NCBI GenBank assembly: GCA_017397835.1
Contig: JAFQHV010000011.1
Location: forward strand, 186,001 to 250,000
Source: Oscillospiraceae bacterium
GTDB lineage: Bacteria > Bacillota > Clostridia > Oscillospirales > Oscillospiraceae
DNA length: 64,000 nt
Direction: 5' to 3'
Shown: in pieces, positions 1-10,007 of the stretch
Layout: each line of letters starts with the position of its first letter
How positions within the stretch are numbered: the stretch's first letter is position 1
Position numbers and translations under genes: made by a program
The notes under the pieces: generated by a model
Databases searched by the model: none
Told to the model about the DNA's origin: nothing
The model's input: only the letters and a program-made list of their open reading frames with translations

Positions 1-2167
1 CGTTCCCGTTCAGGGTAGGCAGCGCGTAGTGCTCATAGCTGACGGTGGTGTCCTTCTGGCTGGGATCCACGTACAGGTGCTGATAACCGTCGGCCTGTTT
101 CCAGGTCGCCTCGGCCGGGGTGTAGCGGAAGGTATAATCCTTGGTGGTCAGGTCGGTAGCGGTATCGCCGATGACCACGCTGGTACCAACCAGCTTCAGG
201 TTGCCGTACAGCTTGCTGGTGCCGCCGTCGTTGGTCAGCTTCAGCTCATAGGCAGTTTCGGCATTCAGACCGGTCAGGCCCACCTCGCTCAGGGGGATGG
301 CCCACTCCAAAGTCTGACCGCTGAGGTACAGCTTACCGGCAGAGGCACTCTCCGCCTGCAGGTCGGCAGTCATGGTCTTGCCGCCCACGGTCAGTTCCAG
401 CTTGTCGGCACGGGCGGTGGTGAAGATCTGACCGCCCAAATACAGGGTCTTGGCATCCCACTGGAAGCCGAACTCCGCACCGGCCGCAGCCTCATCGCCG
501 GCAGCCTTGTAGGGGGTGTACCACTGCAGATCCTTGATGCTGCCGTCCATCTTCAGACCGGCGGCATCCAGATAGGCCACGGCATCGTTCTTTCCGTCAC
601 CGGACTCGGGGGCGTACACCGTCTGGGTCAGAACCACACCGCCGCCCAGAACCAGCATAAAGGAACGGGTCTTGTCGCCGGAGGTCACGCTGACCGGAAC
701 CTTTTGTCCGGCAGGCGCGCCCTGCTGCAGCAGGTTCAGGGGAATGGCAATTTCATACTGATCCTTGCCGTTGGTCTTGATTTCGCTGCCCATGGTAAAG
801 CCAAGGGCAAAGGTGGGCTTCTTGCCCAGCTTGGCCGTGGCCTTTTGGGCGCCAAAGTTGAATACGATCTCTTTTTCCTTGCTGTCCAAAGCGATGTACA
901 GGTTTTCCTCATCGCACAGGGCACCGAAACGGGTGTCGCCCACTTTGCCGCCCATGGTCCAGAAGGACTCGTTGGGACTGCCGTCCACGGTCAGCATCCC
1001 CTTGGCCACCTGAGCACACTCCATCCGGGCAGGGGGCGCCGCCTGGGTGATGTACATATCATGCAGCAGCACGTCGTTCTTACGGGTAGCCGTCAGGTCC
1101 CGTCGGCCGGTGCTGGTCCAGATGTACAGACTGGCGTCGGAGTTCTTGGTAACACCGCCGCGGCTGGTGGTGGCAAACTGGGCCACGCTCTTGCCGTTAA
1201 CATAGACTTCCGCCTTGAACTCATCGTCAATTACGATGCGGATGTTCACATCCTTGGCGGGCAGGTCCAGGCCGGTGTCGAACTTCTTGGCGGCGGGGTG
1301 GTTATCCTCGTACTGGGCAACGTAGATGTTGCCGGCGGCATCGGCAACGAAACCGTGTCCGAAGATATAGCTCATGCAGTTGTACACAGAAAAACCGCCG
1401 ATACCCCAGTAGGCCTGCATATCCGCGGCAGGCACAATCAGGTCGTTGAAGTCCACGTTCATGACCATCTCATGACCCTTGGCGATGTCCAGGCCCGGAG
1501 CAAAACGCTCGGTCACCCAGCCCACACGGCTGGTATCGCTGGTGCCCTTTTCGGTCATGGTATTGGTCTTGTAGTGCAGGGAGCCGTTCTCCTCCACCAC
1601 GTAGCCCTCGTCGTTGACCTTGTTCAGCATGCTGAAGTAGGACTTATCCTTGGTGTTGGTGAAGTCGTCCACCATCAGCATGGCCTTGTGGGCAAAGTTC
1701 AGCTTACCATTAAAGCTATCGCTGCCGATCTTGGCCTCAAAGGTCAGGATCTGGCCGGGATCGTAGGCTACGCCCACGGTTTCCAGCTTGATCTGCACCT
1801 CGGCCGTGCCGGCGGCGGCATCCACCGCCGCGGTGCCGGCGTTGGCACCATTGGCCAGCACCGTGCCGGCGGTCAGGTCCGCCTTGACCGCCACACCGTT
1901 CAATGTAAACTCGACAGCCGTTTGCGCGGTCTGCATACCCACAAACAGGTTGTCCTCGTCACACAGCAACATAACGGGGGTGCTGCCGATTTTGTCCTTC
2001 AGCAGCCACTTCTCCTCGTCCAGTTTTCCATCCGTCGTCATTTCGACGTAGGTGTAGTAGGCCTCCAGCGTGCCGGTGGTCTCCGCCGCCGCTGCGGACA
2101 CAGCTGTGCCGGGCAGCATGGACACCAGCATCACCAGAGCCAGCAGGAACGATGTTGCTTTCTTCAT
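1..2167 (-). CDS. Secreted giant Asp-box-type protein, N-terminal 722 residues (3' end outside window)
   Basis: The reading frame starts at 2167 behind a strong AGAGGAGGAAG site and runs off the left edge, so only the first 722 residues are seen. It opens with a signal peptide (MKKATSFLLALVMLVSMLPG, cleavage after a SAAAAE-like stretch). The rest alternates CBM9-like modules (DGKLDEEKW near 45, repeated near 530 as DGSIKDLQWYTPYKAAG) with concanavalin/LamG-like segments. Over this length it closely parallels the SLH-anchored protein at 38995-45042, so the missing part probably holds Asp-box repeats; that part is inferred. It lies divergent to the AraC gene at 2627, with a paired 14-bp repeat between them, suggesting AraC control. 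The plus-strand frame over the same DNA is an antisense shadow. Confidence 0.85.
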   Translation of the reverse strand, partial: MKKATSFLLALVMLVSMLPGTAVSAAAAETTGTLEAYYTYVEMTTDGKLDEEKWLLKDKIGSTPVMLLCDEDNLFVGMQTAQTAVEFTLNGVAVKADLTAGTVLANGANAGTAAVDAAAGTAEVQIKLETVGVAYDPGQILTFEAKIGSDSFNGKLNFAHKAMLMVDDFTNTKDKSYFSMLNKVNDEGYVVEENGSLHYKTNTMTEKGTSDTSRVGWVTERFAPGLDIAKGHEMVMNVDFNDLIVPAADMQAYWGIGGFSVYNCMSYIFGHGFVADAAGNIYVAQYEDNHPAAKKFDTGLDLPAKDVNIRIVIDDEFKAEVYVNGKSVAQFATTSRGGVTKNSDASLYIWTSTGRRDLTATRKNDVLLHDMYITQAAPPARMECAQVAKGMLTVDGSPNESFWTMGGKVGDTRFGALCDEENLYIALDSKEKEIVFNFGAQKATAKLGKKPTFALGFTMGSEIKTNGKDQYEIAIPLNLLQQGAPAGQKVPVSVTSGDKTRSFMLVLGGGVVLTQTVYAPESGDGKNDAVAYLDAAGLKMDGSIKDLQWYTPYKAAGDEAAAGAEFGFQWDAKTLYLGGQIFTTARADKLELTVGGKTMTADLQAESASAGKLYLSGQTLEWAIPLSEVGLTGLNAETAYELKLTNDGGTSKLYGNLKLVGTSVVIGDTATDLTTKDYTFRYTPAEATWKQADGYQHLYVDPSQKDTTVSYEHYALPTLNGN

Positions 2168-2396
2168 GTTGCTTCCTCCTCTGTCTTTCCTTTGGTTTTG
2201 CGGGCAGGGTAACGTATGTCGCACCCTGTCGCCTTCGCCTTATAAAAAGTGTAGCATTCCGCGCTTGTGTCCGTCAACTTACAGATAGGTGCAAAAATTT
2301 TTTTCTGCACCAAAACGCAAAGAAAACCGGCCCTCGGCGCTGCCGCCACAAACTTTACTACACTATAATTCTACCTTATCCGCTCGCCCCATGTAC

Positions 2397-2431
2397 ATGG
2401 ATATTTTGCTGAAAAATATGGACATTTTGCT
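2397..2431. promoter_or_regulatory. Paired 14-bp direct repeat, putative AraC-type operator
   Basis: ATGGATATTTTGCT (2397-2410) and ATGGACATTTTGCT (2418-2431) differ at one base and start 21 bp apart, two helical turns, as in classical AraC-family sites. On the minus strand a TATAGT (2367-2362) could be the -10 for the 2167 gene. The position where a -35 belongs (2385-2390) is GC-rich and unlike consensus, so the repeats would sit at about -42 to -76 of an activator-dependent promoter. Confidence 0.55.
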
Positions 2432-2514
2432 ATCCCTGTCCCCGCTTACGGGTCAGTGGGATGGGGAACAGGCCCTCGAATCGGTGTCCTCCACTGCGAA
2501 CATAGCAAAAACAC

Positions 2515-2543
2515 TTGCCATCCCATTATTAGTGTAGTATATT
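2515..2543 (+). promoter_or_regulatory. Sigma-A-type promoter for the AraC gene
   Basis: TTGCCA at 2515-2520, a 17-bp spacer and TATATT at 2538-2543 lie about 80 bp before the AraC start at 2627. Confidence 0.5.
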
Positions 2544-2626
2544 TTGATTGTGTTTTCAATGCTATCCGTGTTCATACCACACAGCGTAATGACCTTTAAC
2601 AGCCTATTTTACAAGGAGGTTTTTGG

Positions 2627-3541
2627 ATGTTTTGGTTCCTGGAGCCCAATATCATCTGTGCCACTACCAATTTGGCCGGTCTGCACATTCAAACCATATT
2701 CAGCGCCGGCATCATGCGCCACCTTCCACCATCGCGGCCTTCCACTCCTCATACGCATCTGAATCACGAGCTTTTTTTCCTTGATCGGGGGCAATGCACC
2801 GCCCGCTGCGGCGAACAGGACTACGTCTGTAACCGTTCCGATATCCTGTTGGTGGGCGACGGTCTCCGGCACAATATATCACAGCTGTCACCGGATGCAG
2901 TTTTGTACTCGTTCCATTTCTCGTTTTTCCCCGACAGCAAGCAGGATGCTCCACTGCACTCCCGCCTGTTGGACAGGCTCTCCGCCCCGATCCTTCTGCG
3001 GGGGCAGGAAACGCTGCTGTCCACCCTGACTCTGATCCGGCAGGAGTTTGCTCTCCACCGGCCCATGTACGACTCCACCATCGACGCCCTGCTCCAGGTG
3101 TTTTACGCGCAGCTGCTGCGCTGTCTTTTGGACCCTCCCGCCTCCGCCCTGCCGCAGCCATTCACCATCGACCCGCCCAAGGAGCTGGAACATCGTCTGT
3201 GCGACAGTGTGCCGCAGATATTCTACACGGCGATTTTGGACAGCTTCTTCAACAGTCTCCCGATACAAAGCGCCACGCTCTCTCTGCTTGCCCTGTGTCT
3301 GCACCTCGGCACCGTCCAGACCCGCCGCGTGGTCAAGGCCTATTACGGCGTTTCCTTTCAGGAAAAGCTGATCCAAACCAAGCTGGAAAAGAGCAAGCTC
3401 CTTATGGACACCACCGACCTGCCCCTGAAGGCCATCGCGGAGCAGGCCGGATACAGTTCCTATCGCGCATTTTTCAATGCGTTCACCGCCCGCACCGGGC
3501 AGACGCCGTCTGAATACCGCCACTCCCGTACCAAAAAATAA
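2627..3541 (+). CDS. AraC-family transcriptional regulator
   Basis: A 304-residue regulator with a cupin-like N-terminal sensing half (HTHLNHELFFLDRG near 43-56) and a C-terminal double helix-turn-helix. The second HTH is the best conserved part (LPLKAIAEQAGYSSYRAFFN, then FTARTGQTPSEYR near 275-300). The start is set by an AAGGAGG motif about 8 bases upstream. It is divergent to the truncated Asp-box gene and convergent with the next one, and the 14-bp repeat pair lies in the divergent gap. It probably activates the secreted glycan-degradation gene in response to a sugar; the ligand cannot be told. The central region is less typical of AraC proteins than the ends. Confidence 0.85.
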   Translation: MFWFLEPNIICATTNLAGLHIQTIFSAGIMRHLPPSRPSTPHTHLNHELFFLDRGQCTARCGEQDYVCNRSDILLVGDGLRHNISQLSPDAVLYSFHFSFFPDSKQDAPLHSRLLDRLSAPILLRGQETLLSTLTLIRQEFALHRPMYDSTIDALLQVFYAQLLRCLLDPPASALPQPFTIDPPKELEHRLCDSVPQIFYTAILDSFFNSLPIQSATLSLLALCLHLGTVQTRRVVKAYYGVSFQEKLIQTKLEKSKLLMDTTDLPLKAIAEQAGYSSYRAFFNAFTARTGQTPSEYRHSRTKK

Positions 3542-3560
3542 AGCATTTCTCAACAGAGCA

Positions 3561-3594
3561 AAACCCCGCGGTTCTTTCGAACCGCGGGGTTTTG
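3561..3594. terminator. Bidirectional rho-independent terminator
   Basis: The stem AACCCCGCGGTTC / GAACCGCGGGGTT with a short loop is flanked by A-rich and T-rich tracts. It serves the convergent genes ending at 3541 and 3625. Confidence 0.85.
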
Positions 3595-3624
3595 ATTTGC
3601 GTTTGCAGTGTGTGATCTTGTGCC

Positions 3625-6600
3625 TTACAGACCGGGCACCCAACCCCACTCCACGATCTCCACTTCCTCTTCACCCATGGTGATGATCTTGCGGACGATG
3701 GCCATAAAGCGGCCCAGCGGGGTCTTACTCACAGTGTCCTCTTCCAGCGTGCGGCTGACCACAGGCAGCTCGTTGACGAAAAAGTCATCTGCGTACATAC
3801 AGTCGCCCACGTTGCTGGTTGCGGCCATTTGGTTGAACTGCACCGCGGTAACGCCGTGCATGGCGCCGCCGCTGGCCTGAACGTCGGGCAGGTCGAACTC
3901 ACTGCCGGCCAGCTTACCGTTGACGTACAGGGCACCCTTGCCGGTACTCACGTCGAAGGTCAGGGCGTAGTCGTTCCAGCTGCCGGCCACTACAGTGGTC
4001 AGGATGTGCTGGTTCTTGTCGGCATCCACATAGCCCACCGAGCCGCTGGGGGTAACGAAGATGGCGGCGACAGCGAACTTCATGTGATCGTAGTTGTAGG
4101 CCGCCTTCAGCTCCATCACAAAGGGAGCTTCATTGGTGGCGGGAACCATGATCTTGGCACCCACGGTACCGGACTTCAAAGAGGGGATCTGGCGCAGCGC
4201 ATGGGCCACACCACCGGCGCTTTCGTCCAGCACCTTCATGGAGTACTTGCCGGACACGGCCTGCTCACGGGTCAGCGCAATGCTGCCGTGGGCATCCACC
4301 AGCCAGCCCTGATACTTCAGAGAGGAGTCCTCAAAGTCGTCCCATGCACCCTTATTGCCATAGACCATCTGGTCAAATTCCTCGATGGCGATACCCATGG
4401 TGCCGCCCTTCTCCAGGAACTTACCGGCATCCACCTTCCAGGCGTTCTCGTTCGCGTGCCAGGTCTGATCGTAGTAGCTGACAAAGGCGGAGGTTCCGTC
4501 GGCCGAGATGCCCATACCCGTCTGGGTCTTGCGGCCCTCCGAAGCCTTGATGGTATCAAAGGCGGTGGCAAAGGTCAGGTCGATGATCTTGTCAAAGCTC
4601 TCGTATTCGTCGGTGGACAGACCCAGATGCAGGGGGGTACGGCGATAGGAGGTCTGACCCAAACCGGTACAGGCGGACCACATCTGCAGGCGGTCCTCAC
4701 CGTACTCGATCAGCATAGGAGCGGTGTTGGAAGAAATAACGTCGGAGTAATCGGCAGTCCAGGTCTTGCCGTAGTCTTCGGAAATACCCTCGTACAGGTA
4801 GTAGTTGCCTTCCTGCTGGGCACGGATGACCACGCGCAGGCGGCCGTCATCCAGCTGGGCAAAGCCGGCCTCGGTGGTGCCGTCCTCGGTGTTGCGGGAC
4901 AGATCCACACTGGGGATGGAGATCAGCGTATCGCTGCAGTACCACGTCTCGCCGCCGTCATCGGAGTACACGGCAGTCGTCGCGTTGCGCAGATACTTGG
5001 ACTTCTGATTTTCCTCAAGCACCTCGGTCACCGTTCCGGCAGAGAATACCGTGTCGCTGTGCATGATGACGTAACGGTCAAACTCGTTGCCGTTGGCGTC
5101 CTTGGCCTTGACCACCAGACCGTCACAGTAGGTGATGGCGCGCTTGGCCACCTCGGTGCCGGTCACACGCACCTTGGAATTCTCCAGCCAGGACACCGCA
5201 GATTCTGTGGTGCCCGTCTTGTAGATATCGTCCGAACCGGGCAGGCTCAGGAACTTCGGCTCGGACCAGGTACGGCCGTAGTCGTCGGAGTGCAGCACCA
5301 TAATGCGGTAGTCGGAGGTGTTGTTTCCCTTACCGCTGTAGGCCAGCAGGAACAGACGACCCTTGTAATTGTCGTTGGGGTTCTCGTCGTGCTCCCCATC
5401 CCACAGGTAGCCGCCAAAGCCGGAGCTGCGGCCCTTGGTGGCACCGGCCGTACTGGTGGAATAGGCCACCGAACCCACGTAGTCGCCGTCATTAAAGGCC
5501 AAATTGTCGAACTGGAAGGTATGGCCGCCATCGGTGGAGCGGAAAATAGCCATGTTGGAGGCCGCCTTCATGGTGCGGGCCACCACGATGATCTCGCCGT
5601 TGGGGAAAGTGAAGGGACGGCCGTGGCTCAGCATGGCCTTCTCCAGGTTGCCGCCGCTGGCCTCGTAGGTCTCGCGGCTGAGGTTGATCAGGGACACGTT
5701 GCCGTAGGTGACCTCAAACACCGCCTCGCCGTCGGAGTAATCCTCCGCCATACCGCAGCCCCAGTGGGCGGTGACGGTGGTGCTGCCGCCGGCGGGAATA
5801 GAGGGCACGCGGACATAGAAGCCATCGCTGCCGTTGTACCAGTGGGCCAGGGTGGTGTCGCCAATGGTAAAGCGGAAGTCGGCGCAGCCGTTCTTATACT
5901 GACCGGCAGCGGCGCCCAAAGTCGTCAGGCTGACGAAAACGGGGGCGTCCTTCTTCTCCTCCGCCGTGTTGTTGCTTGCCTCAAAGGTGGCGCTGTGCGC
6001 GAACTTGCCGTAGGCGCCGGGCAGGTTGCCCTCGTTGGACACCTTGATCATATCGGCCACCTTGTTATAGAAGGTGGGGCCCTCCACCAGATCCAGATCG
6101 TCGTGGTAGCAGTGGACCTTCACATACCGGGCAGTTTCCTCCAGGTTGTACAGGGTGTAGGTCCTGCCGGACTGATGCAGCATCCAGCCGGTGACCTTGG
6201 TCCAGTTCTGGCCGTCGTCACTGACAAACACGCCCAAATGGCGCTGGCTGACACGGGAGTACTCGTCGCTGTCACGCAGCACGATGCGGTTGAACTGTTT
6301 GCTGCTGCCCTGATCCAGCACAACACTGTTATGGGTGTTGTCCAGATAGGCATACACATCGCCGTCCCATGCAGTTGCCGCACCGGTGGCCGGATTGTCA
6401 TCATTGACGATCAGTGCCACGTTGCTTGCACCGGTCTGGGTGCCCTTGGTCTGGAAGGCAAACGTTTTGCTGGCTCTGGCGCCTTCGTAGCTGACGGTAG
6501 CCTTCAGATTAAAGGCCTGCATACCGGTCTGACGGGTCACCGTGCCATTGTCCACGTCCACCCCGTAGGCGGTGCGCCCGGTCAGGGTATCGATGGCGGA

Positions 6601-9600
6601 CCATGCCACGGAAACCGGCTCGCCGACGATATCCACTTCCATGGCGGTGGGCAGATTCATGGCGGTCACATCGCCCGGGTCGCCGCTGCCGATGATGCTC
6701 TCCTGAGTGATCTGCTCCAAAGCAGCCTGCAGGATCGCGTCGTTGTCGGAATAAGGCGTCTTGGTCAGGCGCAGGTCGTGGATGACCGCATCCACCACGC
6801 TCACACTGCCGTCCGCGTTCAGGCCGCGGTCGCTGTTGTAGACACCGATCATGAAGTGGGGCACAGGCAGGCCAACCGCAAGGGCAGTCAGGTCTCTGCG
6901 GTCGGTGGGGTCAAACGAGTGGACCAGATTCCCATTCACATACAGGCTGATGCTCTGCTTCTTATCCATGGAGAACCGGAACTCAACGGGTTCACCGGTA
7001 CCCACATCCACACCGGTGTCGCAGTGCTGGGTACCCAACTCACCGCGTTCATCCAGCCAGATGTTTCCGTTTTCATCCTTGCGAAGGGCAAAGACCGCAC
7101 GCATAACGTCGCCCACGATCTCAAAGGTCAGACCACGCATACCATAGGTTTCCACAACATTGGGCAGGTCGTTGATGGTCGCGGTCATGGTCAGTTCAAT
7201 GGCTCCGCGGGAATAGTCCACCGGGATGTTTTCCTCTCGGTAGAACGTGCCGGTAGCATATATGCTTCCGTCGGCCTTCAGGTCATTCAGGCCTTCCGCC
7301 GTCACAGTATAGCCGTCTTCAGAGCGCTCCCAGCGAATGTGGCCGTCGCCGCCGCCCATCTGGTAATCCGTACCATAGTAAGTGCGGCCGGTGTCACCCA
7401 TCAGCACCTGCTCGCCGGAGAAGTGCAGGGTGCCCGCCAGCGTGGAGAGCTCCTCCTGATGATTGTTGGTCAGAATGATCTCATACGACACGCTCTCGTT
7501 CAAAACGCCGTTGGGCAGTCCGAACCGGCTCAGGGGAATGGCCCACTCAAAGCCGGAATTGCTTGCTGCGTACTGGCCGGAAAGCGGCGCCTGATAGGGG
7601 CGCAGGTTGGCAACTACCTGCTGACCCGCGATTCTGACCACCGCGACTTCCGCTCTGGTGTCGCCGCCCACATACAGGTTGCCGTTACCCCAGGCGAAGC
7701 CGACCAGGCCGCCGGGTGCCTTTCCGGTACCGGAAACGGCGTAGGGGGTGTACCACTCCGCCTCGTTCAGCACGCCGTCCAGCTTGATTCCGTTGGGGTT
7801 GAGATAGGCGGTCATATCCACGCTGCTGTCGGCGGTCTTGGGATGCTCGTTCAGCGTGGGGGCGGGAACCTCCTGCATCAACATCAGGTTGTACAGCGTC
7901 ACATCGTTCACCCGGTCGGTAGCCGTGTCGCGGTGCAGCGTGCTGTTATAGAAGCGGTAATAGCCGCGGCCACCGGTCTTGGGGCAGAGCCAGTTGGGCG
8001 CGGGCAGCGTTTCCGCACAGGGTACGCCGTTGATATAGATGGTCGTCACACCGGTGTCATCAGAAGCCAGGCGCACATTGACATTGGTGGCGCCCACATC
8101 GATCCCGGTGTCCACGCGGGTGACATCCCCATAGCTGTTCATACGCTGGGTCACATAGATATTGCCCTCCGCATCGGCGTGGAACCCGTAGCGGCGGCAG
8201 GGGTCGGCACGCACTTCAACGCCGAAGCCGGCCGCGTACCAGTTGAACGGACTGCTTTCATTGACGACTTTGTCATCCCAGGTGCCCGGAAAGCGCCCCT
8301 CATCGATCGTGGGCACCACAGGCACAACCAGATCGTTAAAGTCGGCGGTAAACTCAAAGGTCACGCTCTCGGTGATCGCCATGGCAGAGGCATCGACTAT
8401 CCTGTGCTTCAGCGTCTGCTCACCGCCGGCGGAGTAGGTGCCGGTTTTCAGCGTAATGGCGCTGCCGCCGGCGCTCTGCACAGCATAAACTTCATTGGCG
8501 CTGCTGCCCAAACCGGACGCAGCACCCTCAAACCCGTCATAGGCCACCAGGGCGCGGCTGGCCAGCACGACGGCACCATCAAACTGGTCCCAGCTGTAGG
8601 TGAAGCCCACCTTCTGTCCCGGGGCGTAATCCAGACCCAGCACGGACTTCAGGGGGATCTTGATCTCGAATCTGCCGCCGGTTTTGGCCACGACACCCGC
8701 CCACTGACCGTTGCTGAGGGTCACATTGCCGGTGGTGGGATCGGCGGTCAGCGCCACGCCGTTGATGACGAAGTCGGGGTCGGGGTCCGAGTTGTTCAAA
8801 GCGATGTACAGATACTCCTCATCGCTCAGCAGGGCGACCCGGGCACCGTTGTCAAACGGCCAGTTGGCCTCATTGTGCGTGCCGTCGAGATAGGGGGCAT
8901 TGAAGGTATAGTACGCCTGCAGCTCGTCGGCCACAGGAGCCTGAGTCAGCCGCATATCATTCAAAACCACATCGTTAACGCGGCTGTCATCCACACGGTT
9001 CTTCGTGCCGGTGTACAGGACGAAGTGGTTGTTGGTGATGGTTTCACCGCTGTCAGTAAAACGACCGATGTAGCGGCCATCCACGATCACAGCGGAGTTC
9101 ATGTCGTCATCCACCACAATGCGGACGTTTACATACTTGTCGCCCAGATCGGCACCGGTATCAAAGCATACCGGCGCATCCAAATCGTACTGGGTAACAT
9201 AGATGTTGCCTGCCGCATCGGCAAAAAAGCTGTACCGGCAGCGGCTGGCGGCACGCACGTCCACAATAAAGCCGGAGAGAGTCTGGGCACTCAAAGCGGT
9301 ATTTGCAACCACCAGATCGTTGAAGGTGGCTTCAAATTTCACCTCAAAGCCGCGTTCGGGGTCAAAGGCGGTGGTGGCAAGGTCCTTGGATGCAAAGCCC
9401 TTGATCACGCCCTCCTCCGTCAACGTTCCGGTCTTGAGCTGGGCGGAGCTGGAACCCTGTACGGTATACTGTTCGTCCGCACTGGTGCCGTTAAGGCCCT
9501 TGGTAATACCGGTGTTGATGTTGTTGAACGATTCGTTCACAAGCACCGTGCTGTAGTAGTTGTTCTGCTTGGGCGCCGCAATTTCCTCCGCCGCCGACAC

Positions 9601-9672
9601 GGTCATCGCCGTACCGGGCAGCAAAGAGACGACCATTACCAGCGCAAGCAGGAACGAGGTTGCCTTCTTCAT
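3625..9672 (-). CDS. Giant secreted Asp-box (sialidase-like) multidomain protein, 2015 aa
   Basis: A signal peptide (residues 1-28, ending VSAAEE) is followed by repeated concanavalin/LamG-like and CBM9-like modules (about 40-1080), a discoidin (F5/8 type C)-like domain (about 1085-1215), and a six-bladed-propeller region with four Asp boxes: STDGGHTF near 1379, SDDYGRTW near 1462, SDDGGETW near 1570 and SEDYGKTW near 1631. A LamG-like domain ends the protein (about 1800-1985). Asp-box propellers are typical of sialidases and related exo-glycosidases; substrate specificity cannot be read here. There is no SLH, LPxTG or other anchor, so it is probably secreted free, unlike its paralogue at 38995. 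The start has an AGGAGG site. A good promoter lies at 9762-9790. Confidence 0.88.
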   Translation of the reverse strand: MKKATSFLLALVMVVSLLPGTAMTVSAAEEIAAPKQNNYYSTVLVNESFNNINTGITKGLNGTSADEQYTVQGSSSAQLKTGTLTEEGVIKGFASKDLATTAFDPERGFEVKFEATFNDLVVANTALSAQTLSGFIVDVRAASRCRYSFFADAAGNIYVTQYDLDAPVCFDTGADLGDKYVNVRIVVDDDMNSAVIVDGRYIGRFTDSGETITNNHFVLYTGTKNRVDDSRVNDVVLNDMRLTQAPVADELQAYYTFNAPYLDGTHNEANWPFDNGARVALLSDEEYLYIALNNSDPDPDFVINGVALTADPTTGNVTLSNGQWAGVVAKTGGRFEIKIPLKSVLGLDYAPGQKVGFTYSWDQFDGAVVLASRALVAYDGFEGAASGLGSSANEVYAVQSAGGSAITLKTGTYSAGGEQTLKHRIVDASAMAITESVTFEFTADFNDLVVPVVPTIDEGRFPGTWDDKVVNESSPFNWYAAGFGVEVRADPCRRYGFHADAEGNIYVTQRMNSYGDVTRVDTGIDVGATNVNVRLASDDTGVTTIYINGVPCAETLPAPNWLCPKTGGRGYYRFYNSTLHRDTATDRVNDVTLYNLMLMQEVPAPTLNEHPKTADSSVDMTAYLNPNGIKLDGVLNEAEWYTPYAVSGTGKAPGGLVGFAWGNGNLYVGGDTRAEVAVVRIAGQQVVANLRPYQAPLSGQYAASNSGFEWAIPLSRFGLPNGVLNESVSYEIILTNNHQEELSTLAGTLHFSGEQVLMGDTGRTYYGTDYQMGGGDGHIRWERSEDGYTVTAEGLNDLKADGSIYATGTFYREENIPVDYSRGAIELTMTATINDLPNVVETYGMRGLTFEIVGDVMRAVFALRKDENGNIWLDERGELGTQHCDTGVDVGTGEPVEFRFSMDKKQSISLYVNGNLVHSFDPTDRRDLTALAVGLPVPHFMIGVYNSDRGLNADGSVSVVDAVIHDLRLTKTPYSDNDAILQAALEQITQESIIGSGDPGDVTAMNLPTAMEVDIVGEPVSVAWSAIDTLTGRTAYGVDVDNGTVTRQTGMQAFNLKATVSYEGARASKTFAFQTKGTQTGASNVALIVNDDNPATGAATAWDGDVYAYLDNTHNSVVLDQGSSKQFNRIVLRDSDEYSRVSQRHLGVFVSDDGQNWTKVTGWMLHQSGRTYTLYNLEETARYVKVHCYHDDLDLVEGPTFYNKVADMIKVSNEGNLPGAYGKFAHSATFEASNNTAEEKKDAPVFVSLTTLGAAAGQYKNGCADFRFTIGDTTLAHWYNGSDGFYVRVPSIPAGGSTTVTAHWGCGMAEDYSDGEAVFEVTYGNVSLINLSRETYEASGGNLEKAMLSHGRPFTFPNGEIIVVARTMKAASNMAIFRSTDGGHTFQFDNLAFNDGDYVGSVAYSTSTAGATKGRSSGFGGYLWDGEHDENPNDNYKGRLFLLAYSGKGNNTSDYRIMVLHSDDYGRTWSEPKFLSLPGSDDIYKTGTTESAVSWLENSKVRVTGTEVAKRAITYCDGLVVKAKDANGNEFDRYVIMHSDTVFSAGTVTEVLEENQKSKYLRNATTAVYSDDGGETWYCSDTLISIPSVDLSRNTEDGTTEAGFAQLDDGRLRVVIRAQQEGNYYLYEGISEDYGKTWTADYSDVISSNTAPMLIEYGEDRLQMWSACTGLGQTSYRRTPLHLGLSTDEYESFDKIIDLTFATAFDTIKASEGRKTQTGMGISADGTSAFVSYYDQTWHANENAWKVDAGKFLEKGGTMGIAIEEFDQMVYGNKGAWDDFEDSSLKYQGWLVDAHGSIALTREQAVSGKYSMKVLDESAGGVAHALRQIPSLKSGTVGAKIMVPATNEAPFVMELKAAYNYDHMKFAVAAIFVTPSGSVGYVDADKNQHILTTVVAGSWNDYALTFDVSTGKGALYVNGKLAGSEFDLPDVQASGGAMHGVTAVQFNQMAATSNVGDCMYADDFFVNELPVVSRTLEEDTVSKTPLGRFMAIVRKIITMGEEEVEIVEWGWVPGL

Positions 9673-9761
9673 AGTTGTTTCCTCCTGTCATTGTCCGTTG
9701 CAAACATGGGACAGTTCTCCTTTAAGAATCTTTCTCCCAAAAGCAAGACTAAATCAGTTTC

Positions 9762-9790
9762 ATTATACCAATCACCTTATGCAAGGTCAA
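9762..9790 (-). promoter_or_regulatory. Sigma-A-type promoter for the 2015-aa Asp-box gene
   Basis: On the minus strand TTGACC (9790-9785), a 17-bp spacer and TATAAT (9767-9762) lie about 90 bp upstream of the start at 9672. This is close to consensus, unlike the putative activator-dependent promoter of the first paralogue. Confidence 0.7.
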
Positions 9791-9903
9791 TAGAAAACTG
9801 GTGTTTTTCGCCAATTTTTATTTCCCACATCCCCCATATTTTCGTTCGTTCCGCTCGTTCGTACCCCTCCGCGGCATTTCTCGTTTTTCTTTGTAAATGC
9901 GGC

Positions 9904-9932
9904 TTGTTTTTCTGCCCGGGACACTATATAAT
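9904..9932 (+). promoter_or_regulatory. Sigma-A-type promoter for the SDR gene
   Basis: TTGTTT at 9904-9909, a 17-bp spacer and TATAAT at 9927-9932, about 75 bp before the start at 10008. Confidence 0.6.
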
Positions 9933-10007
9933 ATACTGGACGGAAAGTAGGATCGCGGTCACCGCTTCGTCTGACCGCCACATCAAAGAGAAAAGAAGGT
10001 ATGCAAC

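Noticed and set aside
29-2212. Long plus-strand open frame over the first Asp-box gene
   Set aside because: It lies antisense to a frame with signal peptide, ribosome-binding site and paralogues. The composition (Gly, Val, His, Gln-rich) is typical of antisense of GC-rich genes.
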